DNA of 37,096 nucleotides, taken from IMG/VR virus record IMGVR_UViG_3300034061_006882, positions 1 to 37,096 of that record. One strand, written 5' to 3'. This document shows, piece after piece, positions 11,401 through 18,643 of the stretch. The position numbers and the translations under genes were made by a program. The notes under the pieces were generated by a model. That model had not been told where the DNA came from. It saw nothing but the letters and a program-made list of their open reading frames with translations, and did not search any database. This stretch comes from a virus. Position 1 is the first letter of the stretch. Each line of letters opens with the position of its first letter.

Positions 11401-11732
11401 GCTCCGCTTGTATAGAGGTCAAAATCAAATTGATCTTTTAGATCTTTAGCTACTGCATTCTTACCAATAGTTGAACCAACTTGGTATGCAATAGAGGCTG
11501 GCGTTTTACCGTTGTCGTAAAATTTATAGAGATTAACCTCATGGCTTGAATTTTCGTTTATTGCAAATCTCTTGTACTTTTGATTAGCAAGCTGCTCATT
11601 TGCATCAATTGAATTAAACCATAAGTCTCCACCAGAATCAACTGTTAACTTAATGTTTGTTGTTAATTTTGGGTTAGTTCGTAATAGTTGAAAGCTTACG
11701 TTTCTCTCAGCCAGTTGAGTGTATGTTACCAC
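5499..11732 (-). CDS. Giant virion/baseplate-associated protein, 2077 aa
   Basis: The start is a GTG at 11732, 16 bp after the stop of the upstream gene, with no Shine-Dalgarno; the leader reads AATATAATATAAATTT. The protein begins MVTYTQLAERNVSFQLLRTN. It is acidic, Ser/Thr/Asn-rich and beta-strand-like throughout, with no catalytic motif I recognise. Residues about 310-400 (e.g. SVNISVTGVTFNSGVLTISG) look like an Ig-like or bacterial adhesion-type beta sandwich. No transmembrane segment or long coiled coil is visible. Its place between baseplate-like genes and the fibre gene points to a peripheral baseplate or tail component, perhaps a scaffold that attaches fibres. At 2077 residues it exceeds any T4 structural protein (T4 gp34 is about 1289). 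The gene is certain; the role is inferred from position. Confidence 0.75.
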   Translation of the reverse strand: MVTYTQLAERNVSFQLLRTNPKLTTNIKLTVDSGGDLWFNSIDANEQLANQKYKRFAINENSSHEVNLYKFYDNGKTPASIAYQVGSTIGKNAVAKDLKDQFDFDLYTSGAKYLTSRQYLEKFSYLAPLYLDQVVPTKFVIFKIPGPSNYTAGQGKTLQNISVQDFATEAFKHSTIVKVFDLGKTSKIGQYLENMAKNPMFTKKPLYVNHKIDGYSLYRGASISSGTYVEIPEQLSTVFSRALPLLKVDEFITLGYERNKIVYPKILNMEFLFDDITSDPYDFNRYFGFYCNDIDLEEFEIDLDRMYAESSEQVVAVETVDQLSLSPSSTFSLQVTGTNLDDLGVNNISFSDSVNISVTGVTFNSGVLTISGTYINFPSSVQLTITANNINPIKFELQSSTISDPWVELDTLIFDPLVNDQVLPVRYNQSDDISLTLTNSTGVKLNGKSIGQNLSDINQNRTSTETLFFPYIKGKTGDLHLINSNDWNQSGTLVTFKIDNVSVDLGTFFGPTDLISQPTASVSTIDTKSTVALQFVNKPDHLDRLRIYHPSGSCLDVNDIGGRYDEIVFVKSYFTGGPSSLPTGTAYTVDYPTIPTVSFSALDPNAVPPSNSQYSPATIGTQYISSINNSKWYFDGTQYVEGVYGSRIYVNADLDISQITQAIYNAVIELRDASIFAVPFNDTVFIQSLKFGDTYGELKIKVITAASSTFKINGESTNSLVWADGGFLSKPHAIIDIGNIEKLTPLLDDVVVKTNNNWSKISRVCRAADLIKNGLSDEDQTNAINYFNTYATLELVDDEVVNVNYDKIEIRKLFKPKIGVLSIFEVLDLDFSTYSTRYSRNLLLDLYKDIYIPPNVTLLDFTKYSYQIIGDGDIEINGQLYNAASVGTAARPLVWQNTNQLSKYSVVRGDAILIYGKKRPNTTIDPTSTVYPDRLDLAYYDESNDLIDFSGPFALKADHAYQSQQSLTYGNRDRYVLGNVSSEYHVYLENFNKEYASTGRVIPYITKWGLEDSTDSRDNPYRLNSDLMFGKDNFGPSHRETSPTPEKMTHEWFYIESDFGYLNDPKLARYNFSYFDSPIDVNQLTSSSQYFETYFTYIPKVDGFEVDRPQFRYSILNKNQFTKQYETTFKGAKFRFYEIDDFGNLIVDTTRFEDYKFSVLVKPIKEVPTVTRQPIKYRVIENTNAKAITVLIEIAIGHKAMLDSTILTADWSIPTGDLIDQTTVFNNTFREMPTRYSIDRTITVSSLTTYLNLINGATLIPADLGETVHIIYAPVISPSSSPVALYSSIIASTGSRVYEDVNNGLISNGDRLGERTYANVTQALPLILNQGTYPSVRIQSEFQDSWTLNTASAGAGQLDPSSGVFNNTLSGGTLAINQISTSSSSFFTNGSIDQSYKLNQLLQSGNEFKIAYGIANSSYQDVIYSVASSVTYSSGVFTIPISYVSGGISASITNGTAVLFKANWIVPSTIDSNSTAVDEFSVEHNLSYYDSVSGDYRIEFSDVSNLTHSFLYFAKNKKYNNRAAAYSTIKLSRGVDLSTSGINVSTISLLPESIETRELVGLLDYDSTADSEIEQSNIGFSPFYVIKPGQKNIVLQIQNVSGPSSVPVLPTPTNLSNITLTEDGIAGANQNLVILTQIPTKSLKTVIPATINLGDIVSFSYSEVGIPNGTTSTWVDEAQHFQIFGGVKYFEKLFGNLSFAKFVQLLDKSQEVISWETYTDGINLNAKKISMEVLTADEISKSTIVKISQEAVQSGQINQIAGVTLSEVNSQAYSVNRYSGEYDIITRPIAGFKYNFSINENDLTSANACLNPHVENFFILPEFEFVKYSRTSILDLENSQNYSAEYPLIGETPIDRTSLNILSSSWDYNYHFEYSQKSSFSRIPGSRRVTEDYSFVSKLINVPNSFTIESFTSLEVTNSNFLTSTATAANLEYSIFGNEVRFKLNISDLITKHLSDNGLRSEFQKFFKDELGGQITTSTEFLGDLTFEQYLAQYCSTNLIKLYSIDSFEFYSLNDSTIPNNLVNFIQLDYDLLGDLGYILVRNVKINNTKSNLVEGSILIKPNTGIKLVPKIKIKFI

Positions 11733-11748
11733 AAATTTATATTATATT

Positions 11749-14700
11749 TTAGTCGGCTGCACCAACTGCACTAAATGTTGAAATATCTAGTTGGCTTAGC
11801 GGAACAACTACTGCTGTTTCTTTTTCATATTGAGTTCCGACCGTTACGTCAAACGAAAATACTGAGCCTACTGCATAAATGTCAAGTCCAATTTTCTTAG
11901 AGTACTTAACGTTCTTTAAGCCAGTCGGATTAGCTACTCTCCAGCCGCCAACATATCCAAGTTTATCAGATGCTCTGAATTGGAATATCAAAGGAATCTT
12001 AATTGAGTTAGTTGCACCAAACGAAAGTTGTTTGGTTGAGCCAGCTGGGCTTAATCCAGCAACAGATACGGCTGAATAAGTAGATGGTGCCATATACAAA
12101 TATGCACCGCATGTGTACTTACCAACTAAAAACTCATCATTTTTAAGAAATCCACTCTTAATTGGATATTGATTTTCTCTCAAATTTGCAGGAGTTGTAG
12201 TTAATGGGCTTGGAGCAACTGGTCGTTGATATGCAGCCTGTTGAAAATACGATGCACTGAATACGTTCGTTCCCTCAGCTTCAGTTATTTCACAATGTAT
12301 TGCTTGACTGAATGGAAGGTATTTTTGGATTGTGTCAGTAGTAAGATACGATGGTCTAGCTGGTACCCAAGTCGCTTGATTCCAGGCAGTAGTTATTTCC
12401 GGATGGCTCTTATGAATACAAAATTCGCTTAATTTACCATTACCATTTGGAGTTGAACCAGTTAAGGTACCGTTCCATATATTCGCATTAGCTGTAGTTG
12501 TATAAGGAGTTGCTGACAACGTTGGATTGAACGGTACATAATGACCGTGTACATAAGGTACAAAGTTCGATCCTATCTGAAATCCATTGTATGCATAATT
12601 TCCACTTGGAGCATTTACGTATAGGCTTGCAGATTGACCATCTCCTGTATATAAATCACTAGTTAGAGTAATATCCTTGTATCTTGTGTAAATAAATTGA
12701 CTTTGTACCTGTGATGATTGGTATCCGTCTTTTTGAACAAAATTAGCGAGAGTTTGGTCGGTTGAATTATTGATAGTCAATGGGCATCTATCATATCGTA
12801 AATTCTTATGGTAATTTGAAGTAGGGAATGCTGTTGGATTTGAGACATCAGCCGGAACGCCAATTCCACCAGCAAGAGTTGAAATTAATTGTAGTGCAGT
12901 TTGCGAGGTATTTTGTAATTGTACAATGTATTGAACAGCTACAACCTTTCCATGCGAATACTGAACTGGAGTTACGCTGGTGTCTTTTATTAGATCTTTA
13001 TAGTATCCAGCAAACAGCGAGATTGAATCTCCATTTTTTATTTCCTTTTCATTACCCAGTTGGTCAATGATACTCACTTTTAATGCACCTGCTCCAGTAG
13101 ATATTGAAGTTTGGACAGCCGATAGATCGTCCGAGATTGCCTTTAGTTTTGTATAGAGGTCAACCACATTTCCATCAGTTGCAAAAAATCCGCTTGCAAT
13201 ATCCTCTGACTTATGAGCATAATACTTATCACGAGTTGTGAATGCCGTTGAAAGGTGAATGTCTAATCCTTTTGAATTTAATTCATCTTGAAAGTTTAAT
13301 CTTGCCTCATCTGCAAATGCCTGTTGAGATACAATCGTAGCGTCTTCAACTGTTTCAATATCCGCTGGAAATTCAACTAGGATACTATCTGACCAATCTG
13401 ATTCGATCGGTGAATCTGGCCAACCTGCCTCAGACAAACTTTTGATTCTAATTTCAACAACTTCGCCTTTTTTGATTGGCACGTCTAGTTGATTTGAGTT
13501 GACTGCATCTGGGTCTGCTAAATTTTCATCGGCCCATTCGTAATAACCGGTTGAAGTATTCAACTTTTTGGTTCTTGCTTTAGATAAGTATTCTCTCCAA
13601 GGTGAGAACGCACCAGTTACTTTATTTCCATTAGCATCAACGAATTCTATTTGATCGGCGGTTTTGCTACTGCCGGTCTTGCTTAATGTACGATAGGATA
13701 TTTTAAATTGAGCTACTGTTTGTAAGCCGTGTAAAGTTTGTCTAGCCTCTGGGATAGCCCAGAATCCTCTAACTCTGTACTCCGGATTAGTTATAAAGCT
13801 CGGAGTTGATTTTATTGATGTTGTAATATCTCCAACTAAACTTTGTAAAGTTTTAGAGAGAGTTAATCTACGATCGCCAAAGGTCTTTAAATCTTGTTCA
13901 AGTTTTAACTTTTGACCTTCGTTCAATGAAGCATTCGTATTCAAGTTAGCTCTAGTTGAACTAATTTGTTTGTCGAGCTCAGATATTTGTGATGAACTTT
14001 GTTCTTTAGCTGAAATTTTTTGCTTGATTGCAAGAGTATTATCTGCATCCTGAATGTGTTGATCTATCTGAACAACTTTGAAATTAGTAGCAGTTGCAAC
14101 AACTGGATTTGGTTTTTCACCTAACGATGCAGGGAGTTTCTTTTCCTTTGCATAGTTTAAGAAAAGAAGTCCAAAATCGGATACGAAATTTTGATAGAAT
14201 TGAGTTAGGGTTAACTCTCTACCGTTTTGCATTTCGATAGTTAGGTCATTTGTATAAATTCCAAAGCCTTGAGAATATTGATCAGTCGTAACCGCTAATC
14301 GATCACTAATTGGTTTTAGGAAAATTATATCGCGTTCATTGTATCCAACGTTTAGTTGCACAAGAGTAGATCTTTCAAGAATTGGTTTGATTCTTAATTG
14401 ATCACGACCTATTGCAATTCCGCTTGAACCAAAAACTAATTCAAGTATTATGGTACGAGAGTTAGTGTCTACTGATTTTACACGAAATTCACTATTATCG
14501 GTAGCAATTAATTTATCGCCGGCTTTTAAGGTCCTTTCAATCGTTCCGCTTGCAGTATCCCCAGTTAAGCCAGAGTACTGTAACGTCCCTAATCTATATT
14601 TACGAACGCTGGCAGTTAGAGTCTGTCCACCTACTATCGCAGTTTCGGTGTCTTCTAAAATGTCAAGAACATCAAATGATCCTCTAACTGTATTTCGGGC

Positions 14701-15330
14701 CGGTGAAAGTTCTAGATTTGCAGTATCTTCAAAGTACTGAATGCCTCGGTTATTTAGATCTCTAATTACCGCTGAATACGATAAGTTGTTTTTACCTTTA
14801 TAGGTTGCATCGAAGTACTGAGTATCACTGGCTATTTGAGAGGTGATGATTACTCGAATTACTTCGAATTTATTAATATCCGGATCAGTTGTTATGGTTG
14901 ACGTATCGATATTAACGTAAAGTAATGGGTTTAAGAATGATTCAAAGAACCAGTTAGTTTTGTAATTAAAGGCTGCAGGTACTGCAACTCCGGTTGAACT
15001 TACTCTTTCTAAGTCATCAATTACGGTAGAAATATCCTTTAGTTCAAAGGTTCTTAGATTGCCGTCTTTGTCCTTGACTCCAAGTTGGTTTGCATTACCG
15101 CTTAATAGATTATTGAACTTCTCTTCAATGTTTTGAATTTGAGTGTTCAAATAACCAAATGACGGAATATTGTATTTTGCAGTGCTTCCGTCTTGTAAAA
15201 TTTGAGTGACACTAACTGAGTTAGCCTTAGTTGATAAGGATGTGTTGAGCTTAAGCAAGAATTCTTGCATGTTGTTAATATCAACTCCAAGCTCTGCTAA
15301 GTAATCGGTTAGTGATGATTTATCTGCCAT
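11749..15330 (-). CDS. Large baseplate/tail protein with coiled coil and FnIII-like domain
   Basis: This 1193-residue protein starts at an ATG 5 bp after the upstream stop, without a Shine-Dalgarno. An N-terminal helical part (residues 1-110) with heptad-like SLTDYLAELGVDINNMQEFL is followed by beta-rich sequence to about 420. Residues 430-500 form a probable coiled coil (KQKISAKEQSSSQISELDKQ and onward). Residues about 510-655 look like a fibronectin type III fold: RGFWAIPEARQTLHGLQTVA, then VEIRIKSLSEAGWPDSPIES and SDWSDSILVEFP. This resembles the FnIII modules of phage tail-tip proteins. The C-terminal half is Tyr/Ser/Thr-rich and fibre-like. It belongs to the leftward structural operon. 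A baseplate or tail-tip role is likely; no specific T4 counterpart can be named. Confidence 0.75.
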   Translation of the reverse strand: MADKSSLTDYLAELGVDINNMQEFLLKLNTSLSTKANSVSVTQILQDGSTAKYNIPSFGYLNTQIQNIEEKFNNLLSGNANQLGVKDKDGNLRTFELKDISTVIDDLERVSSTGVAVPAAFNYKTNWFFESFLNPLLYVNIDTSTITTDPDINKFEVIRVIITSQIASDTQYFDATYKGKNNLSYSAVIRDLNNRGIQYFEDTANLELSPARNTVRGSFDVLDILEDTETAIVGGQTLTASVRKYRLGTLQYSGLTGDTASGTIERTLKAGDKLIATDNSEFRVKSVDTNSRTIILELVFGSSGIAIGRDQLRIKPILERSTLVQLNVGYNERDIIFLKPISDRLAVTTDQYSQGFGIYTNDLTIEMQNGRELTLTQFYQNFVSDFGLLFLNYAKEKKLPASLGEKPNPVVATATNFKVVQIDQHIQDADNTLAIKQKISAKEQSSSQISELDKQISSTRANLNTNASLNEGQKLKLEQDLKTFGDRRLTLSKTLQSLVGDITTSIKSTPSFITNPEYRVRGFWAIPEARQTLHGLQTVAQFKISYRTLSKTGSSKTADQIEFVDANGNKVTGAFSPWREYLSKARTKKLNTSTGYYEWADENLADPDAVNSNQLDVPIKKGEVVEIRIKSLSEAGWPDSPIESDWSDSILVEFPADIETVEDATIVSQQAFADEARLNFQDELNSKGLDIHLSTAFTTRDKYYAHKSEDIASGFFATDGNVVDLYTKLKAISDDLSAVQTSISTGAGALKVSIIDQLGNEKEIKNGDSISLFAGYYKDLIKDTSVTPVQYSHGKVVAVQYIVQLQNTSQTALQLISTLAGGIGVPADVSNPTAFPTSNYHKNLRYDRCPLTINNSTDQTLANFVQKDGYQSSQVQSQFIYTRYKDITLTSDLYTGDGQSASLYVNAPSGNYAYNGFQIGSNFVPYVHGHYVPFNPTLSATPYTTTANANIWNGTLTGSTPNGNGKLSEFCIHKSHPEITTAWNQATWVPARPSYLTTDTIQKYLPFSQAIHCEITEAEGTNVFSASYFQQAAYQRPVAPSPLTTTPANLRENQYPIKSGFLKNDEFLVGKYTCGAYLYMAPSTYSAVSVAGLSPAGSTKQLSFGATNSIKIPLIFQFRASDKLGYVGGWRVANPTGLKNVKYSKKIGLDIYAVGSVFSFDVTVGTQYEKETAVVVPLSQLDISTFSAVGAAD

Positions 15331-15335
15331 TTAGT

Positions 15336-17510
15336 TTATCTAATTATTTTATCGACAACGAACGTTAAAGTTTTAGGATCTCTACAAACTATTTCAATAA
15401 TAGGTTTTCCAGTTCGACCGTAAGTGGTTGAAAAATCGGCCGCATTCAAAGTTGCAATTATTACGCTGTATTGGCTCCCTGCATTTACAATGTCCTGTGA
15501 ATCGGTTTTTATTGTTATTGTGTAAGAATTTGGAATGATTTGAGAATCACAAACGATTTTTAATGATTGACCGGCTCTCCATGCATTCAATGAATCATCT
15601 ATTAATAAAGTTAAATTACGATCCATCGTCCAAGGAATTGGGTTACCTGATCCGTTAACTTTTAGGTGTCTAATTTGAGTTCCGCCTATTCCTAAACTTT
15701 CAGTTCTTGTGCCTAATGTGTTTGAACTAAAATCTGACTCAATTATTTTAGAAAAGGCTTGAATGTCTGAATAGAATGTGATTTCTCCAGGAATCCTCTT
15801 GTCTAAAAAGACTCCGTATCCTGGTTTAAAAGAGTCAGTATTGTATTTTATTTGTAACGTTGTATTGTTACTTAATATCTCATCAATTCTTGAGTTAGTT
15901 GAATCGATTAGATCCATGATTGCTGATGCTTCTGCAAATGCAGCAGTTGAGGCAGCAACGGTTGTTTCAATCACACTGATTCTAGTTGCTAGGCTTTTTA
16001 GAGCAGTTGTATTTAGTAAAGCGTCCTTAGCCAAGTCAACATCATCCGATAGCTGATTAAGTTCTAGCAGTTTATCATTAAACTTTGTCTGTAGGCTTCT
16101 CATTTCCGTTAAAACATCCGTGAAAAGATTTAGAGAAAAAGTATTGTAATCGTTTATTGATTTTTCAACTGAAACGTCTTCAATTGAGGTATCAAATTTA
16201 ACGTTGACCTTGAATGCAAATGAATTACCGTTTGTTTTATTGATTGTGTCAGGTTTATTCTTAGTGATCATTGGAATAATGAATTCACTTCCACTTTGAA
16301 CTACTCTATTTAAGAAATAAACTCCATACAAGTTAGTTACGCTAACTGGTTCAGTTCCAGCAACCGCATTTGGTGCTGGATCATACACGTCATAGTAGAT
16401 TAGAATAGCATTAAATTCAAAATCCTCATTTGTGTAACTATCGTTTAGTTGAGAAAATGATTTAATGTTTGGATTTTGAGAAGCAATCAGATAGTTTGAA
16501 AGTGAGAAATCAATTACAACGCCGTCTAGTGTTGAACGTAAGTACTCAACCGTTCGTGTTCCGCTGTTATAGTTCTTGAAAATTCTTTGAACTTTAGGAG
16601 TTGAACTTGTAACACCGTATGGAGTTCCAAAGTAAGCCGCTTGATCTGTGTAATACGAGTTGTTAATTGATGAAGCTCCCCACCAGAAACCAGTTGTTGT
16701 AGGTTGAACGGTTAGGGTATCTGATATTTTTGAACTAACTGAGTTAGTATCTAGATCATAAAAGGCTTCAAGGCTCATTCCAGCAAATGGATGAGTATCA
16801 TTATAATGTCTACCGTTTAGGTACTCAACGTCTAATGGATCTCCTGGCGTATTAACAATTAGCATGCCAGGTCCATAGTTTTCATCCGGTTTTGAGTTGA
16901 ATAAAACGGTCGGCGTTGAACCTACGTTGGTTGGAACGTGAATGTATAATTCACTATATGAATTATCTTTACTGCGAACTGAGTTGACTACATCGATTTC
17001 ACCAATGTACTTAACTACTCGGTCATAGGTAGAGATGGTTGGGTTGTACCAATCTTCAGCCCAGCGCTTTTCTCCTGCTGGTAGAGTTGGAATTACCTCG
17101 GCAGTTGTTGCATCTCTCCAACGTACTGCTCCAAGTTCCTTTAACCATTTCCAAAAAACTCTTTCGGACACGTTTAATTTTTTTTCACGATTGTAGGTTG
17201 ACTGAGAAATTAGTAAACTCTCAAAGTTTAGCGCGTAGTTTTGAAAACTGTTAGCTAGGTTAATGTTTTCATTAGTTGAAAGATTATTAAGCAAAGGAGT
17301 TTCACCGGGTGCTAGGAACTGAACTTTATTATCAGTTTGCATTGTTGCTGGAATCCCAATCTCTGGAATACGCAATAGCGCAAACTTTGAAAATCTAAAC
17401 TTGTTCGTATTATTGTTAAACGTTAAGCTTAGGTCCTCAATCGCGCTCTGAAAAGAATAAAACATTCCTTTCTGAGTCTGTATTGGTTTTATTAATGGTG
17501 CAACTGCCAT
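15336..17510 (-). CDS. Structural (baseplate/tail) protein, 724 aa
   Basis: The start is an ATG at 17510, 14 bp downstream of the previous stop in the same transcript. The protein begins MAVAPLIKPIQTQKGMFYSF. The first 450 residues are beta-rich and aromatic-rich, including VFWKWLKELGAVRWRDATTA (about residues 118-137). Residues about 460-555 are helical with heptad character (EMRSLQTKFNDKLLELNQLS, then SVIETTVAASTAAFAEASAI), a likely coiled-coil trimer. A compact beta domain ends the protein (CRDPKTLTFVVDKIIR). This layout suits a trimeric baseplate or short-fibre protein. I could not assign a T4 gene number. Confidence 0.75.
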   Translation of the reverse strand: MAVAPLIKPIQTQKGMFYSFQSAIEDLSLTFNNNTNKFRFSKFALLRIPEIGIPATMQTDNKVQFLAPGETPLLNNLSTNENINLANSFQNYALNFESLLISQSTYNREKKLNVSERVFWKWLKELGAVRWRDATTAEVIPTLPAGEKRWAEDWYNPTISTYDRVVKYIGEIDVVNSVRSKDNSYSELYIHVPTNVGSTPTVLFNSKPDENYGPGMLIVNTPGDPLDVEYLNGRHYNDTHPFAGMSLEAFYDLDTNSVSSKISDTLTVQPTTTGFWWGASSINNSYYTDQAAYFGTPYGVTSSTPKVQRIFKNYNSGTRTVEYLRSTLDGVVIDFSLSNYLIASQNPNIKSFSQLNDSYTNEDFEFNAILIYYDVYDPAPNAVAGTEPVSVTNLYGVYFLNRVVQSGSEFIIPMITKNKPDTINKTNGNSFAFKVNVKFDTSIEDVSVEKSINDYNTFSLNLFTDVLTEMRSLQTKFNDKLLELNQLSDDVDLAKDALLNTTALKSLATRISVIETTVAASTAAFAEASAIMDLIDSTNSRIDEILSNNTTLQIKYNTDSFKPGYGVFLDKRIPGEITFYSDIQAFSKIIESDFSSNTLGTRTESLGIGGTQIRHLKVNGSGNPIPWTMDRNLTLLIDDSLNAWRAGQSLKIVCDSQIIPNSYTITIKTDSQDIVNAGSQYSVIIATLNAADFSTTYGRTGKPIIEIVCRDPKTLTFVVDKIIR

Positions 17511-17524
17511 AGTACTTAATTAAA

Positions 17525-18592
17525 TTAGTTTACTGTTTTTATGTTATGCGAACTTGTGATAACGAATCTAGACGAAGTGACCGTTGGCGTACCGATAGTT
17601 TCGTATTTTGTCAAGCTAACTGATGATCCAAAACGTCTTAATGCGGTTCCGCCAACATCTCCAGGTGCGGTTCCTAGCCCAGATTGAACATTACCGTTGA
17701 ATAATTGGATGTAATGAGTGAGCGCGCTAATCGCAGAGGTTGGATTACCCGCAATTCCTAACGAGCTTCCGTCTAATAGCACCGGAGTTCCAGTTGCAAT
17801 ATTTGTGAAACCTGGTACAATTCGAATAGGTCCCCAACTTGTAACGGATACGTCAACACTTGCAGAGGTTTGGTAATCTCTAAGTATGATTGTAAAAGTT
17901 TGACCAGGATCAGGTCTATCTGTTGGATCTTCATACGTAAATATAATTACTGGCTTTGCTGAACTTGGACTCGTATCCGCAGATCTAACTGTTAAGTAAA
18001 TGAATTGTTTACTTGATTTAGTTAATTTTAAAACCCCATAGTAGTAATCAACTCCGCCTGTATTCAAAGCAGTCGTTGTGATTACTGTGTTTGTACTACC
18101 TTCGGTACTTTGAGTTATTGCTTGTTTTGGGAAAGCCGCTTCACCATTGAATTGTGAAGGTACTGAAACAGTTTGGCTTCCAACATAGAATCCATCCGCT
18201 GTAACGTTAGCTAATGGGATTCCAACTCCCAATCTCTTGATTGCCATTGCATTACCGGTGCCGCTCATGTCAATTGTTCCGCCGGCCTGAATTACAAGTC
18301 TATCAATTGATAAAATCGATTTTCCAGCGCTCTTGGTTAAGCTACCGATTGTGTTAGTAGAATCCATGAAGGATATACTGTTTCCAAGAATAACGTTGTT
18401 TGTTTTTACTTGGTTAAAGTAGTTGTCTACTCCAATGTATTTGTTAGTCAAATCTATCTCAAATGTATTGATTAGATCTTCAACCTTTCCTTTGATCACG
18501 GAAACGTTAGCGTTTAGGATTAAACGCATGTCCGAGATGAAAGTTGACTCTAATAGAGGTTGTGTGTTTAGAGTTACGTTAGTAAATGCCAT
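17525..18592 (-). CDS. Structural protein, 355 aa, fibre/baseplate-like
   Basis: The ATG at 18592 begins MAFTNVTLNTQPLLESTFIS. An N-terminal helical region (residues 1-55, with NANVSVIKGKVEDLINTFEI) leads into glycine- and threonine-rich beta sequence (residues 65-150, e.g. SLTKSAGKSILSIDRLVIQA) typical of repetitive fibre shafts. The C-terminal half looks like a globular beta domain. No enzyme motif is seen. A candidate late box (AATAAATA, 18618-18625) lies 25 bases upstream, so a transcript covering this and the four downstream virion genes may start here. The exact role is unknown; a small trimeric baseplate or fibre protein is the best guess. Confidence 0.72.
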   Translation of the reverse strand: MAFTNVTLNTQPLLESTFISDMRLILNANVSVIKGKVEDLINTFEIDLTNKYIGVDNYFNQVKTNNVILGNSISFMDSTNTIGSLTKSAGKSILSIDRLVIQAGGTIDMSGTGNAMAIKRLGVGIPLANVTADGFYVGSQTVSVPSQFNGEAAFPKQAITQSTEGSTNTVITTTALNTGGVDYYYGVLKLTKSSKQFIYLTVRSADTSPSSAKPVIIFTYEDPTDRPDPGQTFTIILRDYQTSASVDVSVTSWGPIRIVPGFTNIATGTPVLLDGSSLGIAGNPTSAISALTHYIQLFNGNVQSGLGTAPGDVGGTALRRFGSSVSLTKYETIGTPTVTSSRFVITSSHNIKTVN

Positions 18593-18617
18593 TTTTTAGG
18601 TAGTTTTTTGTCTTTTT

Positions 18618-18625
18618 TATTTATT
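18618..18625 (-). promoter_or_regulatory. Candidate late promoter box (AATAAATA)
   Basis: The minus strand reads AATAAATA within the 51-bp gap between two virion genes, 25 bases before the ATG at 18592. It is identical to the boxes at 22013-22020 and 1845-1852 and one base from the T4 late consensus. Confidence 0.42.
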
Positions 18626-18643
18626 AAGAAAACCAGGAGGACC

